64,000 nt of DNA, from positions 66,574,253-66,638,252 of the forward strand of contig CM042688.1 of the NCBI GenBank assembly GCA_023614405.1, read 5' to 3'. The number at the start of each line of letters is the position of its first letter. Position 1 is the stretch's first letter. The notes under the pieces were generated by a model. It was not told where the DNA came from. It was given only the letters and a program-made list of their open reading frames with translations, and did not search any database. Shown here one piece after another: positions 44,483 to 56,287 of this stretch. The DNA is from Avena insularis. Its lineage: Eukaryota > Streptophyta > Magnoliopsida > Poales > Poaceae. Both the position numbers and the translations under genes were made by a program.

Positions 44483-47167
44483 ATGAAGCGCAAGATATCT
44501 GAGTGCTACAGCCAGGCAATCGGATTTCGCAACCTCCACTACGAATCACTGAGCAACATCACCGGGCACGCTAATCTTCTGAGCACTGCTCGCCTGGCTC
44601 GTGGCATGGTTGGCATGCATCGAGGGAATGCGGAAGATCCTGGTCTCCCGTTTGGTTTGCCCTGCCTACTTCACTCTGACCCACAGACATGGCCACTAGA
44701 CCGTGATGAGCAGGTAAAAATCAGTTTTGCATGATTTTTGTAGGACTCGAATCCTTAGATTATTTCCTATGGATTGAATTTGGATGAAAGGAATCATGGT
44801 ACGCAAATTATTTCGAACTGCAACCCCCCACCCATGCTAAAATCCCGTAGGAATTGGAACATCTACTTGAGGCTCAACTCTCATCGTGCCAATCACGTAG
44901 GTAGTTTTCCTATGTTTTATAATCGCCTATTTTTCACCGGCAAACCTGTGAAATTCCTGTCGTCTCAATCCTGTGATCGAAAGAGGTCCAAGACTTTTTC
45001 TTAGTGTCCCCCCTCCTCCAAACATACTAATCTGAAAACACAAGAATGACCAGGATTGTTGATACCCGCAACGGAAGGTGTATTGGCCAATCAAGGATGG
45101 CATTATATTTTAAGTTTCATGTGTTTTATAAACACAAGATTTCTGTAAAAAGTTGGCTATTTTGTTTACATGAATAAAAAACATAGGATTACTTTAAAAC
45201 ATGGTAAAATCAAAGTCAAACCTCACGGGAGAGTATATTTACGATGTTATCGTGTCTCTTGGGACCTAATTCTTGTTCTTTGCGCATGTAGGAATTTGAA
45301 AATGAGGTCCAAGTTGGATATGAAGAATTGCATATGAGTTTTGGAGGATTCTAACCCATAGGATTTTGGAAGATATCAAATTCCTATGGAGTCACTTCTT
45401 AGTTCCTACGCCCTCCATTCCATAAGAATCTAAACACGAGCTCCAACCTCATTCTATTTCTCCTTTGAGAAGTCTAATGCACTTACACTATATTCCTGCA
45501 AAACTCTTGTGTTTATTTCCTATTCACCATCCAAAGACACATGTTACAAAATTCCTGCGTTTTTAATTCCTAATATGAATTTACTGTACCTACCATGTCA
45601 ATCCTGTGTTTTTCCTATTCCTACATTTTTTAAAAACCATTGATCGAAAGAGGCCCCTAATCTTGTTAATCAATCATAGGAAAAATTCCTGCGTTTTTTC
45701 CTCTGCTCCATTCCTATGAACAATGCCAGCATAGGAAACTTAACTATTCCTACACTTTTTCTTTAATGAAAACAAGACCTTATTCCTTGGTGTGTTTGTC
45801 TGCATGCATTCATGATTTATTCAACACGTTTCTGCATCTTTCAGATAGTAGGTTTTCCACAAAGCTAGCTAGCACTACCCCCTTTGTCAAACACCTTGCA
45901 TGCCCCTAGATATGAAGAAAATCTGTTGCAGGGCATTGACGCGTTGCTGATGCCACTAGACAATCCAATAGTAGAAGAATTTGTACCAGTTGATGATGAC
46001 ATACCCGAAACATGGGATGATGAAGGATTTGAAAACAAGGGTCGCTGGGTTGGTTCCAACGGAGAATGGATTGCGATTGCAAAGCACCCGGGGCGCTGGT
46101 ACGTCCAAAACATCTACAGTATGTCACATATCGAGCTGCCACGTGTGCAGCGTGTTGATATTTATCCATCGGGTAACCAGTGTTCCCCCCCCCATGCACT
46201 TACCTCTACAAGCACACGTATATCGAGCTGCTAAAGATACAAATAGCAAAGAAACTATACAGATTTGACAACCAATGGCACTACAACGCGATGACGGTGT
46301 TTGACAAATTCATTGCTACCATAGATTTTCCTTGTGACAGGGACTGGATTATCCTTTGAAACGACTATCTTGCACCAGCAACGTATGTTGATGCCATTGC
46401 CAAGTGTCTAATCAGTGGTTCTATTGATCGCATATATGCGGTGACGGAACCACGAGGAGATGTTCTTGTCTAGGAACCAAACAAGTGGAGTGAGTCCCTT
46501 CATTTAAAAGTAAAATTTATAAATTACTTACAACTGTATTGTTCGTGATACTTTTGCTAATTGAAATGCACACACAGGTATACTTGCAGGCCCACGTGTC
46601 ATACATGCTCTAGTAATTGAAGAGCCAGCAAACGTCCAAGCCAGTGATGATGCCGAGGCTGAAGATATTGCATTACGCAGCTGGTACTTGGCATAGCTTG
46701 GCTAGAATATCCTGTGGATTCACACCAGGGGTGCACGAACCAACAGCCATGGTAATCCTGTATCATACATGGCTAGAGAACTGCTCACTTATCGCTCACT
46801 CCGCTGCCACGTTTTCCACAGGGCCCTTAATTTGGATGACCCTGTAGCACCGGACTGGATCAGAAGGGATAATCTTGAAGGGAGGTCAGTGTTTGTGGGA
46901 ATCAACCATCCATTCATCCTCGATCCCCCTACAAACTCCGAACCTGGTGCTGCCGGTGTTGACAAAGCTCTGCCAGTGTTCAGAGGAGACTGTGTGTTTG
47001 CTACACACGTGCGCTGCCAACATCGCCCACAACCAGTTCCAGATTGGAGCCACATGCACTTCAATGAGGGAGCTGCCATAGGTTCATCACTTAACTACAC
47101 TGGATCAGAACATAGAGAGCAAATGTTTGAGGCTCCAATGTGGTTGGTGCTAACCCTACCTCGTTAG
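44483..47167 (+). pseudogene. DUF295-like (F-box-associated, KIB type) gene relic, three exons
   Basis: Exon 1 44483-44713 (MKRKISECYSQ to PLDRDEQ|GTAAAA), exon 2 45845-46489 (acceptor CTTTCAG, donor A|GTGAGT) and exon 3 46578-47167. The order LPFGLPCLL, then GRWVGSNGEWIAIAK, WYVQNIYSMSHIELP, a propeller-like middle (MTVFDKFIATIDF, IYAVTEPRGDVLV) and RSVFVGINHPFI then FRGDCVFA matches DUF295 proteins as I remember them. It is broken by TAG at 45866, a frame slip at a nine-C run (46185-46193), TGA at 46357, TAG at 46471 and stops in exon 3 near 46694. The family link is by pattern only. Confidence 0.7.
44765..45780. mobile_element. MITE-derived sequence filling intron 1 of the pseudogene
   Basis: Two related blocks end in TGTGATCGAAAGAGGTCC (about 44974) and TTGATCGAAAGAGGCCCC (about 45641), with many AATTCCTATG and CCTGTGTTTT motifs inside. 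They resemble the element at 16108-16504. Exact ends are not clear. Confidence 0.45.
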
Positions 47168-47520
47168 AACTATGTGAAGTTTGACCAAAATATCGAAAAG
47201 CTGATTATGAGCACTCGCAACATCATTTCTGTAGCTAGTACTTGTCACCATGTAATGTGCAGTACTATGTACATAGTACTTTCATACTGTATTGTAGTAT
47301 CAGTATTTGCAACATCATTTCCACTATTGCTTGTACTAGGCACCATGTACGTAATAATATACTTTCATAGTATGTGTTTGATGTTTCCCTATTCAAGCAC
47401 TCAAGCTACCGTGTCCAATTTTCTAGGTAATTAATTTTTGCATGACAATTAGTAGTATTGTATTGGTGGCAAGGTTTGCTTTGTCCACAACATTTTTGTA
47501 ACCTCGCCGCATTTATTCCC
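47168..47520. other. Intergenic, no gene seen
   Basis: AT-rich; a repeated GCACTCGCAACATCATTTCTG-like phrase (TTTGCAACATCATTTCC) appears twice near 47215 and 47307. No supported open frame. Confidence 0.3.
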
Positions 47521-48410
47521 TCACTAGTTCTCGCCCTAGCCCCAACCCTCTCTCACATAGCACTCTTTAATCGCCATTGCACTTCCCTCCATTGACGACC
47601 ACCACCACCGCAACTTACTCGTCTTAGGCGGGTCTGCTGCGGGAGGTGGGCCCTACAACCTCATCTATAGAGCCATCGCATCCCTCAGACATCGCGGTGG
47701 CAGTGCGGTATGTACATAATCCTCGGAACCCTTGATCTTGATGATGAGATGCGGTCAAGCTTTTATTAGCGCTTGGTTAACATTGGGTTGGTGTTGAGTA
47801 ATAATAACGGGACCAAAATACCGAAAAGCTTTTATTAGTTCTCATCTAGTGCATTTAACCCGTCTGTATACTATAGTTCATTTTTACACATGCAAGCTAG
47901 TTCTGGGGCTAGATCTACGGTGAACTGTAATCATAAGTTCAAATTTTGTATTGATTGATCCACGGCTGATGATGATTTGGGAGGACACTCGGTATGTTTT
48001 GCTTTAGATTTGTGTCAGGGGCGGAGGTCACTTTAATTTGGGCAAGTTAGGGTGGCTGCTTCCCTACCCTAATTTTTGCCAAAATTTCGAGTATATGTAT
48101 GCATCTCTAGCATCGGTAGTAGATAGAGCTCATCTTGTTCGTCCGTTCGTCTGTTCCTGGGTGTTCGGTATCTATACTACTCGATAAATAACTGCACTAA
48201 TGTGATGCCTAGACCTTGGAAGTAGTACTAATATAACCGGTGTTCATGCTAGCTAGAGTTAAGACTTTAATTTGTGTACTTCGACAAGAAAATTGCTCCA
48301 CTTTACTTTCTTAGCTGATCTTGTATTGTACTCTATCAGCTAATACTATACTATTTCACAATTATTGATAGCTGGTAGAGACATTATCTGTCGACGGGAT
48401 TTTTTTGCAG
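47521..48410 (+). other. Probable leader exon and intron of the second B3 gene
   Basis: A GC-rich, CT-rich stretch (47521-47707) without an ATG in a good frame ends GCAGTGCG|GTATGTAC, a fair donor. The next good acceptor is TTTTTTGCAG at 48410, in front of the B3 exon. A non-coding first exon and 703-base intron would explain this. It is inference from splice signals and composition. Confidence 0.4.
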
Positions 48411-48870
48411 TGTTCAGGCAAGAAGAGCTTGGATAGACTCATCATCGAAGAGGACAAGAGAGCCCTATGCAGTTTGGATGGAGGGGATAGCTAGGAACAC
48501 CCACGTGGAGAACACCTGTGACAAGTTCTGCAAGATGCTGTTAATACCAGGAGGGTTAGACGTGCGGAGCATACCCAACTCCTTTTTGCCAATGTTTGGC
48601 GGTGAGTATCCAGAGGCCATCAAGCTGAAGATATGCAAAGCCTGCAGCTGGGACGTCGAGCTGAAGAAGCAAGATGGCAAGGAAATCCTTGACGAAGGAT
48701 GGCTAGATTTTGTCAAAGCACATGACTTGAAGGTAGGATACTTTCTGGTATTCAAGAAGCTTGCCACCACTTCCTTTAAGGTGATAGTATTTGATCATGA
48801 TAACTGCGAGAAGGTGATCAGATGTGCAGGTTATCACCCATCATTTGATGGACAATTTACTATATCGTAG
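48411..48870 (+). CDS. B3 DNA-binding domain protein (REM-like), 130 residues from the ATG at 48478
   Basis: The exon after the acceptor at 48410 is open in frame and its first Met is at 48478 (MEGIARNTHVENTCDK). Nearly the whole product is one B3 domain: FCKMLLIPGGLDVRSIPNSF, FGGEYPEAIKLKI, WDVELKKQDGKEILDEGW, VKAHDLKVGYFLVF and FKVIVFD. In most relatives the turn before the last strands is GD; here it is GY. The TAG is at 48868. Single-domain B3 proteins of this size occur in grasses. It lies about 1.2 kb after the DUF295-like relic, on the same strand. No stops or frameshifts, so it may be active. Confidence 0.75.
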
Positions 48871-49199
48871 GTGTATTAATGTAGTGATTGTTCGCTTCTA
48901 ATTATAACTAGTTGTAAATTATGTGTAAATATGAGAGGAATCGGAGTTACAGAAAAAAATCATAAAATTCTTGCACTAAAAACTGTTCTGCAGAAATTTG
49001 CTACTCCATATGTTCAGCAACTTTTTAACATCCAAAATGGGTTCCACTTGGTACTTTATTAAAAATTACTGAAATAAAACCAAAACAAAACTCTCTTTCT
49101 ACAACAATAGTTCAAAGCAAAAATCTAAAAGAAAATAACCGGGTTGCCTCCCGCAAACGCTTTCTTTATAGTCATATAGCTAGGCTTTACTTAGTTGGT
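48871..49199. other. 3' flank of the B3 gene passing into an LTR element
   Basis: The likely 3' untranslated region is followed, from about 48980, by internal sequence of a minus-strand LTR element. The border is not marked by any repeat I can see. Confidence 0.35.
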
Positions 49200-49595
49200 T
49201 TAAGTGATGTGGAACTCATGGGATAGCTTGTGCTTCTTTGCTACCTCCTTCTTCCTTGGAAAGTGTTCCATACATTTCTTTTGAGGAAACTGAAACTTCA
49301 CATTTCCTTCTTTTGTATCAATGACTGCACCTGTGGTTCTCAAAAAGGGTTTACCAAGTATTATAGGACTTGATGTATTACTCCCCATGTCCATGACAAT
49401 AAAATCAACAGGTACAAATGTCATATGAAATTCAACCATGATATGTTTAACTTTTCCTAAAGCATGTTCAGTTGAATCATCTGCAAGTAAAATATCTATA
49501 GAGCATTTTTCCATGGGTTTCAAATCAAGTAAATCATATAGATATTTAGATAAAACTGAGACACTATATCCTAAATCTAGAATAACATGATCCAT
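49200..49595 (-). pseudogene. Retropepsin-like fragment of a Gypsy (Athila-type?) element
   Basis: The minus frame reads DLGYSVSVLSKYLYDLL (usual DLGASVSVMP), then IDILLADDSTEHALGKVKH, FVPVDFIVMDMG and IILGKPFLRTTGAVIDTKEG. This is the aspartic-protease region found between gag and reverse transcriptase in Athila/Tat-type elements. Its position only ~270 bases after the primer site shows that gag is deleted. The catalytic D-x-G is kept as DLG but the flanking alanine is Tyr. Confidence 0.65.
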
Positions 49596-49852
49596 ATCTT
49601 TTCCATTTTTATGTGTTTTTGTGTTTTAAGTAAAACTTAAAAAGAATAAAAAGAAGACAAAGTAAAATACTTTAAAAATCTATAAGGAGAAGAAAAAGCT
49701 CACATTGGTGCAACCTCCCCAAGCTTGGGTTCTTGCACCAGTTGATGAAGATGACGACGCTAGAAAATTGTTGCAAGTGTCGCGGGAAATACCTTGTTCT
49801 CCAAACTTGCTCTTCAAACTTGATGAGGATGCAGTTGTGGTCTACCTTTGCC

Positions 49853-49873
49853 AATTCCTCAGCAACGGCGCCA
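49853..49873 (-). other. Primer-binding site of the minus-strand LTR element
   Basis: TGGCGCCGTTGCTGAGGAATT on the minus strand, twelve bases after the LTR end at 49886; close to the tRNA-Asp-type site. Confidence 0.7.
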
Positions 49874-49885
49874 GAACATACTTCT

Positions 49886-51576
49886 TGATGGCAACAATCC
49901 TGGCCACTTTTCAATGGGACTCCAAGTGTAGATTGTTGTAGCAAGCTTCTTTTCCCCACAAGGGTGACTCAAGGGTTTATATCAAACTCTCGGGGAATTG
50001 GTTCTGGAAGGGTTTTTGTCTTCTCCTCTTCAAGCAACCTATAAAGTAAAATAATTTTTCTTGTGTCCCCAACTCCACCAAGTGGTTGTCAAGCACAAGG
50101 TTTAGTATTAGTAATATGAAATAAAATATCAAGTCAAGTAAATAAAGTAAAGAAATGCAAACTAGATGATATGGAAGATAAGAGTTGTTTGGGGGTTTTT
50201 ATGAGTGATTGCAAGTAGAGAAAGTATTTTTGTATTTTAGAAATAATAAATTAGAGAAATATAAAAGATAGTTGATGCAATGGAAATGTGTTTCTTATGA
50301 TTAAAATTGGACCGGGGTTCATGGGTTCACTTGTCTACTCTCTTTTTAAGTAGTAGTGATCACAAAACAATCCATCAATGATAAATTTTCATGGAAATTC
50401 TTTATGTGTTTGATAAGGAATCAATATGGGCATCACGTTCTAACATAGAGATGAAATACATCTCTCTTATACTCCTCAAGAAATGGGAACTCCATGCAAT
50501 CTTGAATTAAGAACAAATAAGAGTATAGATTTAAGTAATATAACATGATGTTTGAAATACACATATGATACCTTGATCTAACTAGATTATCACACTATCA
50601 CATGATAACTATAGCATAAGGTTTCACTTTATCCCTAGTGAGACACCAAAATAAAGGTAAAAACCAAAGTAGATCTTGAATATTATTTGTCACAATTCAA
50701 TCACTACCACCATGCTACTCCATCTAATACACACTTCTCCCCATACAAGTTCTTGCATACAAGTTGGATCAAATCAAGCAATTAAGAACGGGGTACATGA
50801 TATGCATCTATCAATACATATTACACAAAATAGATTCCAATCTCAAATATCAAATCATAGAACAAAGATCCACCACATAGGAATTAAAAATATGACCATA
50901 ATCATGTGGGGCAGCTCATATGGTACTAGATATATGAAGAACAAGAGAGAAATAGATGAATCTACTACCACAAACCCATGGCACGGAGGTGGACTACTCC
51001 CTCTTCATCATGGTGATGATGCTGGAGTTGTTGGAGAGGGTGGAGATCCCCCGGAGGCGGCTCCGGTGGAGTTTCCCCCTCCAATCTTTGCTACATCTGA
51101 CTCTGTTTGGTGGTGTTTTTGTATCTGGTGTCTCTCATCTTGAGGACTCCCTAGGGGATCCTTATATAGGGATTTTTAGGTCAAGAGAACTCCGTGGGCG
51201 AAAGAATCAAGGTGATCAGACGACCGAGGAGGAAACGAGGGTAGGTGGCGCGCCCACCTGGGCTGGGCACACCACCCATGCTCATTTGGGCCTTCTGGCC
51301 CTCCAGGTAGGATTCTTGTGCTCAGTATGCTTCTCTAGATAAATATTGGCATTCCAAAAATTTCGGGTCCATTTGATTTCGTATAGGTCCTAAAACATCA
51401 AAAACATTGAAAACAGGGTTTTTCTGCCCTGCCAAGTTATAGCCAAAATAAAGGGGAACATTAGTAAATCCCCAAAAATCAATATAAAACATGGATATAA
51501 CATTATATATGATGCAAATATGTGGGAAAACATGTTAACAAACTACAAATTTCATGTATGCATTTTACATGCATCA
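49886..51576 (-). mobile_element. LTR (1691 bp) flanked by internal sequence on both sides
   Basis: Minus strand starts TGATGCATGTAAAATGC at 51576 and ends TTGTTGCCATCA at 49886. A primer site lies after its end (left) and a polypurine tract, TTTAAGCTTGGGGATGT, before its start (right, 51577-51593). So it acts as the 3' LTR of one internal region and the 5' LTR of another. TATA box CCTATATAAGG at about 51161-51171. Open frames such as 50676-51143 are shadows. Confidence 0.75.
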
Positions 51577-52990
51577 ACATCCCCAAGCTTAAACTATGCT
51601 CGTCCTCGAGCATGAAGCAGGTGATAAAAACTAAACATGGCCTTTGGAGTTTGTTACCTTTGCTTCCTTCATTATCATGTGAAGTTCATAGGATCAATTT
51701 CTTTCAATGAAACATAATATGCAAGTGTATTATCAAGTTGTATCTTTTACACATCTATAAATATGTTAAACAATAAGTAATGGTGTGATAAAACAAATGA
51801 TGAACAAAACAAACCTTCAAGCACACTTTGATGAACATATAGAATAAGCGACTCTTTTCATGATTGTCATTGGTGTTTTATGCCTTTATTTTTGGGCTAC
51901 TTATTAGTTTCATGCCCTTGACTAGAAGACTCACTTCTTAGTTTCATGTCTTCCCTTGAGATGTTTTGCATCCCGTGCCGAAAGTAAGCATTGAATACAT
52001 ATTTTAATCCTCCATAAAGAATGTAAAAATAAAGTTTGATGTATGTAGTTCATGTCAACAATACTAATAAGAATGGGGTTTCAAGTATCTTTTATTTCAA
52101 AGATTCATATGGTTTACGTGCTAAACATCTTACACGTTGATTATTTCATGCACCATACCTATGACCTTGCACTCCTCATGCTACTCTACTTTGGCATGTC
52201 ATTGTATGCACATTTGGTCTTAGAAACCGCATCACTGAAGTACCTCTTGCTCCCTGTGTAGCTATATGCCCCCCTTTTGTATTTGTTTATTTAGCATAGG
52301 AGTTAATATAATTCCTTGGTCATGTTCAAGGTGGGAGGGGGCAGTATCTCTACTCCAGAAGAACAAGAAAAATAGACATATGAATCATATCAACAAGGAT
52401 CATCATGTTATAAGTTTCCACCATGAGATGCCACACAACGCAAGGATTTGACTAGCGGTTCAGGAGCGTTTTCTCTCAACATGCCTACTCCAGTATGCAC
52501 ACTTTATTTCACATCGATGCAATCCATAGGCAGAACTTTAACATGATTAATTATCAACATTCAACATTGAAAGCTTATGCCATGATAGAATGGTTTGGCT
52601 AACAATAACTAATAAGATGCAAAGCACACAAATTTCTATAGTGGTATCAACCCAAACCTTACTTTCTTATGGGCTTTAAAATACATGAAAAGGTGTTTTT
52701 AAGAATTTTGGAGGATTAACATACATACTATACTTGAAAGTTGCTTTTGCCACAAATAGGTGGATATGCCTAGTCTAGTTTATGGGGTACGTCAGAAGAA
52801 GCTGAAAATTTTCTAGAAAAGTTACTACAAGCTTAACGAGCATCGGTATGGTTGGAGGCATACGTACTAACCTCGTTACTAGGTGAAGAAAACATGAAGA
52901 ATTTCCACAGGATTTAACAATCACCCGTATGGGCACACTCTGCCTGTACCACCTAGTCATACCAACTTTGATGGGATCCTTCAAAAAAGA
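51577..52990 (-). mobile_element. 3' internal part of a non-autonomous minus-strand LTR element
   Basis: From the polypurine tract and the conserved CTCGAGGACGAGCATAGT phrase rightward. No polymerase domains. The right limit is uncertain; the sequence changes character near the GC-rich stretch at about 52990. No gene supported. Confidence 0.45.
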
Positions 52991-54765
52991 GAGAGAAGGA
53001 GAAGATGAGGTGCAGTACGGGCGGAGCCCGCCTATACCACGCGCCCGTACCAAAGGAGCAGCACCGTGCAACGAGGGAAGGGATGGATACAAAAAGGTTA
53101 AAGCTCCCCCAATCTTTTTATTTCAACAATCTCAGTTCAATAAGTTACCTTGTACATGTTCCATTGTACTTCATTTCCTTTTACCTACCTTCAAAACTCT
53201 ATAGACTATAATTCTCTGTAGTGTTTCATGTTTCTTTTATTTTTATTTTCATGGTTGGGTGAACGAACTTTGTTCATACACCGAATCATTTGCATTTACT
53301 TTGTTTGCTATTTTTGCAGGGACTTGAACCTTGTGTGATGACGCGCATGGTTTGTGCCACCAGTGCAAATACTTGCATAATTAAGCCACATGGTTGTTTC
53401 AACTCAACGCTTCAACAAGGAAGTATTCATTGAACCAAAGGTCCATGTCCATCCAAAGTGAGGTTATTTGTACCTCAACGGTAAAAACCGCCACCCTTAC
53501 TTTATTCAAGCTTGGGGAGGTAACCACTTCTCACACTCTCTTTTGATAACTGCATTTTATTTTTTTGGTAATCTATTCAAGTTTGGTTCTTACAAAAGTT
53601 CTAGCTTGGGAAAGTTACTTCTGCATGTGTAGAGTCTTGTGCAATGTTCTTGTTCGATGAAATTTTTGTGAAAACATTTATATCATTGTTTTCGAATGCT
53701 TGCTTAAGTAAGTTACTTTCATGTTTATATAATGGATGCACTTTCTTTTGTTAGGATTCATAAGAGTTGAGTTAGGACTTTGATGCACCATGATAAAGTC
53801 TTTATCCAGCTTGAGAAGAATATTGTGATCCTCTAGAATACATTGCTATGATTTCTACATGACATGATTAAAAGTATATTGATGAAGCCTCTAAATAATT
53901 TCTCAAGTGATATTTAATTATCTTAAGAGTCTAGCTTTATAGATACTCAACCCCATATATTTATTGATTAGACTTGATAACACTCTTGAAAAGGAGTTGT
54001 TTGATTAAAATGAAGTCGAGGGGTAATTGTGGTCCATGCCAAAGCTAACCTTGTGGATCAAACAGTGATACTATTTAAAAAGCTCTATGTTTTTATGCAC
54101 ATCTTTGGATGCCAACAACTCCGCTGGCCTACGAACGATCAATGGTATAACCCTTGATTTTGGCTATGAGTTGACGACATGGGTTGCACTTATCACCATA
54201 ATGGGCAAAAGTATTGGTACTCTTGAAGGCTGCGCAAACTATTTTTTAAAAGAATCACTCAATGACCCTTTTTGAGAATTACCCTTGAAAAATTAAGATC
54301 CACACAACAAGTTTTTGCCATGATCTCATTACTACTACATAAATTTTCTTGAAAGATGGCGAATGGAATAGTAGTGTTTGATAGTCTTGATCTATTGATA
54401 TGGGTGTTCTAATGAGACACTCTAATTCTATGCTTCTTATGACATGATCTCTCACTCTTAATTTTTAATCCTTTACTTCCACAAAAGTGAGGATACAAAA
54501 TATAAAAGGCACAATAGGAGGATCACAAGTTTGCTTTCAAGTTAGATTTACTTTTGACATCGATCATTGAAGTTTTAATTGATCTTTTATGGATTCATAT
54601 AACTAAACTTGTGTTGCCTTGTATGAATATGTTCAATCTTACTTTGAGCTTGCATGAGAAATAAGGATACAAGGCACCGATCTTCTATGGTAAGTTATAT
54701 GATAGCATGTGTTTTTGTAAACTATCTTTCTCGAGGACGAGCAACATTTAGCTTGGGGAAGTTTA
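52991..54765 (+). mobile_element. Internal part of a plus-strand non-autonomous LTR element
   Basis: A phrase close to one in the downstream LTR occurs here (TACGGGCGGAGCCCGCCTAT at about 53017; LTR version TACGGGCAGAGCCCGCCCAT near 55204), so a worn, incomplete 5' LTR may lie around 52930-53320. Then follow AAGCTTGGGGAGGTAACCAC (53509) and, at the end, TCTCGAGGACGAGCAACATT with a polypurine tract before 54766. No open frame with a known product. Confidence 0.45.
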
Positions 54766-56287
54766 TGAGTGCAAATATGATGCGTATTTAAGTATACAAA
54801 TTATTCATATTGTCACTCATTACATGCTACATCTAGCTACAACCATGCCTATTATGTACGATTACTAGTTCTCATTCATTTTCACATGGACTTTTCACAA
54901 CTAGTAGTTTAGTATGATTTTATTACTTTTTCCTTGTATTTGACTTGTGTGTAGGTGCTATGAACAATCATGGATAAAAGGAGCCAAGAGGATTCAGTAT
55001 GGAGGAGTTGCATGCACCAGACTTAGCCATTTGAGGGGAGGAAAAAGTGGATTTTTCCATCAACTCCAAATGAATATCCAGGGCCATGGTGTTGTATCCC
55101 TGGTCCATACGAATCCAACAAGCCAAAGAACACCTCAATCAGAGTCCATATGAAGAAATGGCAGCCAAAACACTACAACAATCAGAGGGTGTAACGACCA
55201 GCGGTACGGGCAGAGCCCGCCCATACTGTACGGTCATACCTTCCTCCGACTACTTCATTTCGTCAACCGGAACAACATTTGTTAAGGACCGATGGGCATA
55301 TTCGGCCCTGAGCTCCGTCGGTTCGTGAAACCGACCTCCAGAATGGCTATTTAAAGAGGGGAAACCCTAGATGCAAGGGAGAGAGTCCACACATGCCTAG
55401 GGGCAGAGCCCTGCCGCTCTGCCACCTCCATAGCCTCCTCCCACAATATCTACACCACCATACCACTCAAGGGAGAGATAAGACTTGCACCTTGAAGGGC
55501 TACACATCAATCTTCATGAACATCGATCCCCTTTGTTTACTTTGTTGTAGTCCAATTTCTATTCCTTTGTTTACCTTCATATTTCATCCATACTATTGCC
55601 ATGATGTTGATTCCCTTCATGTATGAGTAGTTTCCTTATTCTTGGGGAGAGATGGTGATACCCTAGTATTATTATGTATTGAAATAAAGATGATCTATAA
55701 CTTTGGTCCATGATCGATTGAGCTATGATATTGTGTTTGATCTCTCTCTCTCCATATGGTATGTGTAGTCGGCTACATATCATTTGCCTTTGGGACTAAA
55801 GAGAGGGTGATATCCTTTGGACGTGTATGGGAGTATGTCCAATGCTAAAAGGTGACAGTAAACATTGGCTTATAACCTACATGGTCAAAGGGGAATTAAG
55901 AGGGACTCACAAAGCTTATTACGATATTCATGGGTAAACCCTTAATTGTGGTGGTCTGTATGAGTGATTGCTCTCAGGAATCGCAGTGGTTCAAGAAAGC
56001 GGCTACCTACGAGTCTTGTAGTGATCATCTTATTATTGAGCTCTCTCCCCACATGTCATGACAAAAGACATAGATTATCCTAATCACGCATAGTTCTCCC
56101 ATGCTAGTGGTGAATCCTACACTCCTTGAGAACCCCTCAATCACATTACACAACACTTCATAAACACTAGCTCTAGTTTACTTTTGTTATTTACTTTGTT
56201 ACTTGTTACTTTAAACCTCACTTGTTCATTGCCATTCTAGTAACCTATAGAGTAGACTATTTCGAAACACCATTTTAGGTGCGAACA
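54766..56287 (+). mobile_element. 3' LTR (about 1.52 kb) of a plus-strand non-autonomous element
   Basis: Starts TGAGTGCAAATATGATGCG after the polypurine tract (TTTAGCTTGGGGAAGTT) and probably ends TAGGTGCGAACA at 56287. A TATA-like box (CTATTTAAAG, 55348-55357) is followed by AGGGGAAACCCTAG, a common leader start. LINE sequence on the other strand follows at once. The end is set by the CA and by the onset of LINE homology. Confidence 0.6.

Noticed and set aside
50676..51342. Plus-strand open frames (155 and 128 residues) as genes
   Set aside because: They lie antisense within a defined LTR whose TATA box and ends are on the minus strand.
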